Assembly (NCBI GenBank): GCA_944322665.1
Contig: CALUPM010000006.1
Coordinates: 1-45,417 of the forward strand
DNA: 45,417 nt
Origin: Candidatus Gastranaerophilales bacterium
Lineage (GTDB): Bacteria; Cyanobacteriota; Vampirovibrionia; Gastranaerophilales; Gastranaerophilaceae
Direction of reading: 5' to 3'
The position numbers and the translations under genes were made by a program. The first letter of the stretch is position 1, and each line of letters begins with the position of its first letter. Of this stretch, positions 41,752 through 45,417 are shown one piece after another. Under the pieces are notes generated by a model. The model had not been told where the DNA came from. It ran no database searches and saw nothing but the letters and a program-made list of their open reading frames with translations.

Positions 41752-41843
41752 ATAGCTCCGGAGGATTGTATACGGAGTATATAAAAATAATCATTAAAAT
41801 TTGTAACATTATTCACGAGAATTAGCTCTTGAGGATTATATTT
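41752..41843. repeat. Two imperfect direct repeats upstream of the GH57 gene
   Basis: ATAGCTCCGGAGGATTGTAT (from 41752) and TTAGCTCTTGAGGATTATAT (from 41822) share 16 of 20 bases, 70 bp apart, upstream of the promoter at 41870. Each has a CTCnnGAG core. Confidence 0.5.
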
Positions 41844-41869
41844 TTTAGTCGTTTGTGGTATATATATTT

Positions 41870-41898
41870 TTAAGAGAGTTGGATTATAGTTATATAAT
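41870..41898 (+). promoter_or_regulatory. Promoter of the GH57 gene
   Basis: TTAAGA (41870-41875), 17 bases, TATAAT (41893-41898). RNA would begin near 41905, about 25 bases before the ATG at 41930. Confidence 0.6.
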
Positions 41899-41929
41899 AA
41901 TTCACTAATGAGAAGATATGGAGGCAAAG

Positions 41930-43651
41930 ATGTCAGTAGGACAATTCGTATTTATGTTACACAGCCACCTTCCCTATTACAGAAAAGCCGGCATGTGGCC
42001 TTTCGGGGAAGAAAACCTTTACGAGTGCATGGCAGAAACTTATGTTCCCCTGCTTAATGCAATCTCTGAACTTTATGAGGAAGGTATTAAAGCAAAACTT
42101 ACTGTTGGTATTACTCCGATACTGGCGGAACAGCTTAATGATGAACACCTGAAACACGGGTTTGTCAAATATTTGGATTCCAGAATTGCTCAGGTATCAA
42201 AGGATCTTGAACGATATCCGGATCCGAAAGTCGCTCACTCTCAGCACCTGAAATACCTTGCTAAATACTATTTTGACTGGTTCAACCACATCAAAGATTC
42301 TTTTGTTAATAAATACGGAATGGACTTAATTGCACAATTCAAAAAATATCAGGAGCTCGGTTGTATTGAAATCACAACCTCGGGCGCTACACACGGTTTT
42401 TCACCGCTGCTTGCAACTGACAGCAACCTGAATGCCCAGTTCAAAGTAGGTTCAGATACAACTAAACGCCTGTTCGGCAAAAAAGCCTGCGGCTGCTGGC
42501 TGCCTGAATGCGCTTACAGACAAGGTTATGAATATGTAGGCAAAGACGGGCAGAAACACTGGCGTCCTGCTATTGAAGTAACGCTGCAGAATAACGATAT
42601 AGAATACTTCTTCACCGAATCTCACGTTATCGAAGGCGGAAACTCAATCGGAAACAGACGTGTAATAGGGGTTTACGGAAATATTGAATATATTCCGCTT
42701 CCGGATAGACCGGCAACTGGTTATGACACATATTCTGCTTACTGGCTTCCTGATGCACAGGTTGCGGTTATGGGAAGAAACGACAGAGCCGGTTATCAGG
42801 TCTGGTCTGCCGCTGACGGATATCCGGGTGACGGCTGCTTCAGAGAATTTCACAAAAAAGACGATAAATCTGGCATGCACTACTGGAGAATAACTTCTCC
42901 GACTACAGATTTAGGCGACAAAATGCTTTATGATCCGGTGCTTGCCCTGAACAAAGTAAACGAAAATTCCGACCACTATACAACTCTGATTTATCACATG
43001 CTTAATGATTACAAAAATGCAACAGGTAAAGAAGGGTTAGTCATGGTATCTTTCGACACAGAACTTTTCGGACACTGGTGGTTTGAAGGCGTTGAATTTA
43101 TCAAACAGGTTATCAAAAAATTCGCAACTTACCTTCCGGAAGTTGAAAGAATGACTGCAGGCGAATATATTCACACCTACCCGCCCAAAGAAGCTATCCA
43201 GATTCCTGAAAGCTCATGGGGGCAGGGCGGTCACTTCTACGTATGGAACAACCACCTGACTGAATGGATGTGGCCTATTATCCATGCCTGCGAAAAACGT
43301 ATCAACAGAATTGCGGATCAGTATCCTGAAATTCCGGAAGATAAGCTTCTGCATAGAGCCTTAAATCAGATGGCAAGAGAAAATCTGCTCCTGCAAAGTT
43401 CTGACTGGCCGTTCCTGATTACAACATGGCAGGCTAAAGACTACGCAACAGACAGATTCAGAGAACACGTCGACAGGTTTGAAAAAATCTGCGACATGAT
43501 CGAAAGCGGCAATATCGACGACAACGAACTTAAGAAAATCGAAAGTATCGACAACTGCTTCTCTGATATTGATTACAGGGTTTATCAGTCGATTGAAGAA
43601 GGCGTAATTCCGCAGCAATCTAAGAAACTGGCACCTTTATATGCCGACTAA
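41930..43651 (+). CDS. GH57 1,4-alpha-glucan branching enzyme
   Basis: The start is the ATG at 41930 (573 residues), five bases after GGAGG; the earlier ATG at 41918 lacks a site. The GH57 motifs are in order: FMLHSHLPY (His11, His13), the nucleophile in CWLPECAYRQGY (Glu193), VWSAADGYPGDGCFREF near 291, and the acid in SFDTELFGHWWFEG (Asp376). SSWGQGGHFYVWNN is near 432. WLPECAY and TELFGHWW are typical of GH57 branching enzymes, which form alpha-1,6 branches in glycogen-like polymers. It has its own promoter and terminator. Together with the GlgE-like GH13 at 1688-3451 it suggests a storage-glucan pathway. Confidence 0.93.
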   Translation: MSVGQFVFMLHSHLPYYRKAGMWPFGEENLYECMAETYVPLLNAISELYEEGIKAKLTVGITPILAEQLNDEHLKHGFVKYLDSRIAQVSKDLERYPDPKVAHSQHLKYLAKYYFDWFNHIKDSFVNKYGMDLIAQFKKYQELGCIEITTSGATHGFSPLLATDSNLNAQFKVGSDTTKRLFGKKACGCWLPECAYRQGYEYVGKDGQKHWRPAIEVTLQNNDIEYFFTESHVIEGGNSIGNRRVIGVYGNIEYIPLPDRPATGYDTYSAYWLPDAQVAVMGRNDRAGYQVWSAADGYPGDGCFREFHKKDDKSGMHYWRITSPTTDLGDKMLYDPVLALNKVNENSDHYTTLIYHMLNDYKNATGKEGLVMVSFDTELFGHWWFEGVEFIKQVIKKFATYLPEVERMTAGEYIHTYPPKEAIQIPESSWGQGGHFYVWNNHLTEWMWPIIHACEKRINRIADQYPEIPEDKLLHRALNQMARENLLLQSSDWPFLITTWQAKDYATDRFREHVDRFEKICDMIESGNIDDNELKKIESIDNCFSDIDYRVYQSIEEGVIPQQSKKLAPLYAD

Positions 43652-43675
43652 AATCTCACAAACTAAACAAAATTT

Positions 43676-43702
43676 AAAGCTCCCTCAAAAAGGGAGCTTT
43701 TT
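43676..43702 (+). terminator. Terminator of the GH57 gene
   Basis: AAAGCTCCCT and AGGGAGCTTT pair across CAAAA, followed by T residues. On the minus strand it could also end the Cys-His-Asp gene pair. Confidence 0.85.
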
Positions 43703-43712
43703 AAAATTTAAA

Positions 43713-44420
43713 TTACGCCAATCTTATAAATCCTGCAGATTTGTCTTTCTTCTTATAAATTAACTCCGGATACCCTAATCTTAGAATTTCAATATCATAT
43801 TCATTTAAATCTAAAGGTTCGGATAATTTAAAAGCTAACGATGTATCCTTATTAATTTTCAATATTTTCGCAAATTCGTTTTTATATCTGGTTACAATAT
43901 CTCTCATTCTGCCGGAAATCCCGAGCCAGGGATCAATTATCAAACTTTCGGAAGGCTTGATGCCATCTTGATCTACAGGATTTTTTGAAACCATTAAAAC
44001 CGTATGATCCAGCTTGTTTCTTGAATCTACAGACATTATTCTTTTTGGATTTGCTTCAGCAAAAGAAAGTCTGTAGCAATTCTTAACCCCGTTCATTTTT
44101 GCAATCATTTCAGCCAGTGAAACACTTTCCGAACAATTGCCTACTTTATGAACAACTGCCGAATATAAAACTTCTTTCAAAAACTTGTAACCCCGCTTCA
44201 AAAAATGTCTGTCTGCCCTATCTTCCTGTAGCTGCAACGATTTGTTCATCAAAAATTCCATATAATTTTTGTTATTTAATATTCTCTCCGGATTTGAATA
44301 ATAAACATGTGTTGGTGAAATCATCGGAAATTCCGACTTTACCTTGCGGCAAACCCAGTCAGCCTCTCGTAAAAACTGTCTTGAGCCTCCGAATGATATT
44401 GTATTATTGATATTTTGCAT
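43713..44420 (-). CDS. Predicted transglutaminase-like Cys-His-Asp protein, paralogue A
   Basis: The 235-residue protein has a possible catalytic triad in papain/transglutaminase order: Cys96 in VGNCSESVSLAEM, His139 in LDHTVLMV, Asp163 in LIIDPWLG. Family knowledge: such folds have Cys at a helix start (GxCxE), then DHxW/V and a DP motif; members are proteases, acyltransferases or peptidoglycan-linked enzymes. It begins MQNINNTISFGGSRQFLREA and has no signal peptide. AGGAG precedes the ATG. It lies 12 bases after paralogue B. The two share READ/KEAD, FPxxSP, N-C, DH and IDP positions. The fold call is by eye and the activity unknown. Confidence 0.7.
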   Translation of the reverse strand: MQNINNTISFGGSRQFLREADWVCRKVKSEFPMISPTHVYYSNPERILNNKNYMEFLMNKSLQLQEDRADRHFLKRGYKFLKEVLYSAVVHKVGNCSESVSLAEMIAKMNGVKNCYRLSFAEANPKRIMSVDSRNKLDHTVLMVSKNPVDQDGIKPSESLIIDPWLGISGRMRDIVTRYKNEFAKILKINKDTSLAFKLSEPLDLNEYDIEILRLGYPELIYKKKDKSAGFIRLA

Positions 44421-44432
44421 TATTTTCTCCTT

Positions 44433-45056
44433 CTATCCTATCAAATCTTTATGTTTTAATGTCAATTTTTCTAGCTCATACGGTTGGATTCTAACTGTAT
44501 CGGTATCAAATAAAGTAAGTCTAAAATTTTCATTATATCCGTTTATAAATCGCTTGAAAATACCTTTATATTTTAAAAACCCGTTCTGAACAAAATCCGC
44601 AAACCCGAAAAGCGGATCAATCAAAATACTTTTACCGTTGTGCTTAAATTCAACAGCAACATGGTCATACCTAACTTTTTTTCCGGTAATATCGCTCACA
44701 CCGCCAAGTTGCACCAATTTGACATCATCAAAATTTTTATTTTTGCATTTCAAATAAACAATATCTGACAAATCTCCGCAATTAGCACTTTTCAAGACTT
44801 TTAGTTTATTAATAAGCACATCATAATAATCATAAGCAGTATCTGTATATCTTGTAGCAGCTCTCAACTCATCTAATTTTGACCAGTATGAAATAAATGC
44901 ACGATAATGTTCCATCGGCTGATGATACTGGTTCCATGCTAGATAAGGAGATACATGCGGGAAATTAGAATTCACATTTCTGCAGATTTTATCAGCCTCT
45001 TTAATAATAGAAGCACGTCCTGAAAAATTTAAAGAAGGGGTAAATTTAGTATCCAT
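44433..45056 (-). CDS. Predicted transglutaminase-like Cys-His-Asp protein, paralogue B
   Basis: The 207-residue protein shares the layout of its neighbour: N-terminus MDTKFTPSLNFSGRASIIKE, ADKICRNVNSNFPHVSPYL, Cys93 in SANCGDLSDIV, His132 in RYDHVAVEF, and Asp147 in ILIDPLFGF. The triad order and spacing match a small transglutaminase-like domain. No signal peptide is visible. The promoter (TTGCAA, 17 bases, TATATT) is at 45103-45075, so the 5' leader is only about 12 bases with no Shine-Dalgarno. It is the first of a two-gene unit. Possible roles (protease, amidase, effector) are not resolved. Confidence 0.7.
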   Translation of the reverse strand: MDTKFTPSLNFSGRASIIKEADKICRNVNSNFPHVSPYLAWNQYHQPMEHYRAFISYWSKLDELRAATRYTDTAYDYYDVLINKLKVLKSANCGDLSDIVYLKCKNKNFDDVKLVQLGGVSDITGKKVRYDHVAVEFKHNGKSILIDPLFGFADFVQNGFLKYKGIFKRFINGYNENFRLTLFDTDTVRIQPYELEKLTLKHKDLIG

Positions 45057-45074
45057 AATAATACTAAAACAGAA

Positions 45075-45126
45075 AATATATTTTTTTGCCAGAGCTATTG
45101 CAATTTTTTTTTGAGCATTTTATAAT
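45075..45126. promoter_or_regulatory. Divergent promoters sharing one palindromic -35 box
   Basis: The self-complementary TTGCAA (45098-45103) is 17 bases from TATAAT on the plus strand (45121-45126) and, read on the minus strand, 17 bases from TATATT (45080-45075). RNA would leave near 45133 (plus) and near 45068 (minus). Confidence 0.6.
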
Positions 45127-45131
45127 AAAAA

Positions 45132-45215
45132 ATGTCGAAAGGGCAGAAAGGGGCAAAGAAGACATCCAGCTCCGGAAAACCTGCAGACGAAAACCGGATT
45201 GGCGGCACTAATTGA
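45132..45215 (+). CDS. Possible 27-residue leaderless micro-protein
   Basis: An ATG five bases after the TATAAT opens a 27-codon frame, MSKGQKGAKKTSSSGKPADE and NRIGGTN, ending TGA at 45213. It is strongly basic at its N-terminus and hydrophilic throughout. No Shine-Dalgarno; the predicted RNA start is at the ATG. The alternative is a non-coding leader: the region also forms TCCGG/CCGGA and GCGGCA/TGCCGC hairpins. Spacer 45216-45340 to tRNA-Asp has no other feature I can support. Confidence 0.35.
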   Translation: MSKGQKGAKKTSSSGKPADENRIGGTN

Positions 45216-45340
45216 TATAAGACATCTGCCGCGGTTAAAATGAATTAATCTAAACATTTATAAAGACGGTATTTAATAAAAAAGGAAGCCGATTTATAAA
45301 ATAAAGAAAAGATATGATTCAGAAATTGAAAACAAAATAC

Positions 45341-45415
45341 GGGAGCGTAGCTCAGTTTGGTTAGAGCGCATGCCTGTCACGCATGAGGTCGCGAGTTCGA
45401 GCCTCGTCGTTCCCG
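45341..45415 (+). tRNA. trnD: tRNA-Asp (anticodon GTC)
   Basis: Acceptor GGGAGCG pairs with CGTTCCC (one G-U). The D stem is GCTC/GAGC, the anticodon stem CATGC/GCATG with loop CTGTCAC (GTC), and the T stem GCGAG/CTCGT with loop TTCGAGC. Discriminator G; CCA is not encoded. It could be transcribed from the promoter at 45098-45126. Confidence 0.97.
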
Positions 45416-45417
45416 AA

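Overview
This is an AT-rich bacterial chromosome segment with two halves of ordinary housekeeping genes and, between them, lineage-specific membrane and secreted proteins and repeat-rich spacers. The best-fitting host is a non-photosynthetic relative of Cyanobacteria (Melainabacteria/Vampirovibrionia, probably Gastranaerophilales-like). This is inference from gene style, not from a marker tree. It rests on four things: a DivIVA-like coiled-coil gene beside coaD as in cyanobacteria; a YvcK with the membrane-anchored N-terminus seen in cyanobacterial homologues; a short type IV pilin-like protein with a GFTMAEVLITLGI-type N-terminus; and LPS (Kdo) and MCE genes that indicate an outer membrane. 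Neither tRNA encodes its CCA end.

Layout. 1-1.4 kb: a pilin-like gene (cut by the window edge) divergent from an XRE regulator, then panD. 1.7-7.1 kb (minus): a tight three-gene unit of two related, unrecognised membrane proteins and a GlgE-like GH13 glycosidase. 7.2-9.9 kb (minus): kdsD-kdsC-queD-uppP. 10.0-14.5 kb: an unknown small protein, an ArsB/NhaD-type transporter and a D-2-hydroxyacid dehydrogenase, embedded in two spacers packed with dispersed repeats and degenerate octamer tandem repeats. 14.5-16.8 kb: a TPR protein and an MCE protein, convergent. 16.9-19.4 kb: leuS, whose editing domain carries a translated copy of the dispersed repeat. 19.9-22.5 kb (plus): an exported NTF2-like protein, lspA, an RluD-family pseudouridine synthase and a LapA-like membrane protein.

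22.6-25.3 kb (minus): rpmG-tRNA-Trp-secE-nusG-rplK-rplA. 25.6-27.2 kb: the DivIVA-like gene, coaD and a small winged-helix gene, with a candidate plus-strand sRNA between the last two. 27.4-31.9 kb (plus): a 1313-residue protein that seems to join a dead AddB-like helicase half to a live UvrD-type half, overlapped by a separate Cas4/AddB-like Fe-S nuclease. 31.9-33.6 kb: two Cys-rich exported proteins, a 207-bp MITE-like element, a candidate structured RNA and a second XRE regulator. 33.6-34.9 kb: rplJ-rplL with an L10 leader and attenuator. 34.9-40.5 kb (minus): pxpA-yvcK-panB-TPR-panC-unknown. 40.6-43.7 kb: an unknown membrane protein, rpsT and a GH57 branching enzyme. 43.7-45.4 kb: two paralogous predicted Cys-His-Asp (transglutaminase-like) proteins, a divergent promoter pair sharing one palindromic -35 box, a possible leaderless micro-ORF and tRNA-Asp.

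Links between genes: panB, panC and panD supply pantothenate and coaD acts later in CoA synthesis; kdsD/kdsC and uppP serve envelope biogenesis; GH57 and the GlgE-like GH13 suggest storage alpha-glucan metabolism; the helicase-nuclease pair probably handles DNA ends. The most novel material is the split/fused AddAB-like pair, the Cys-His-Asp paralogues, the membrane-protein/GH13 unit, and the mobile repeat that became part of LeuRS.
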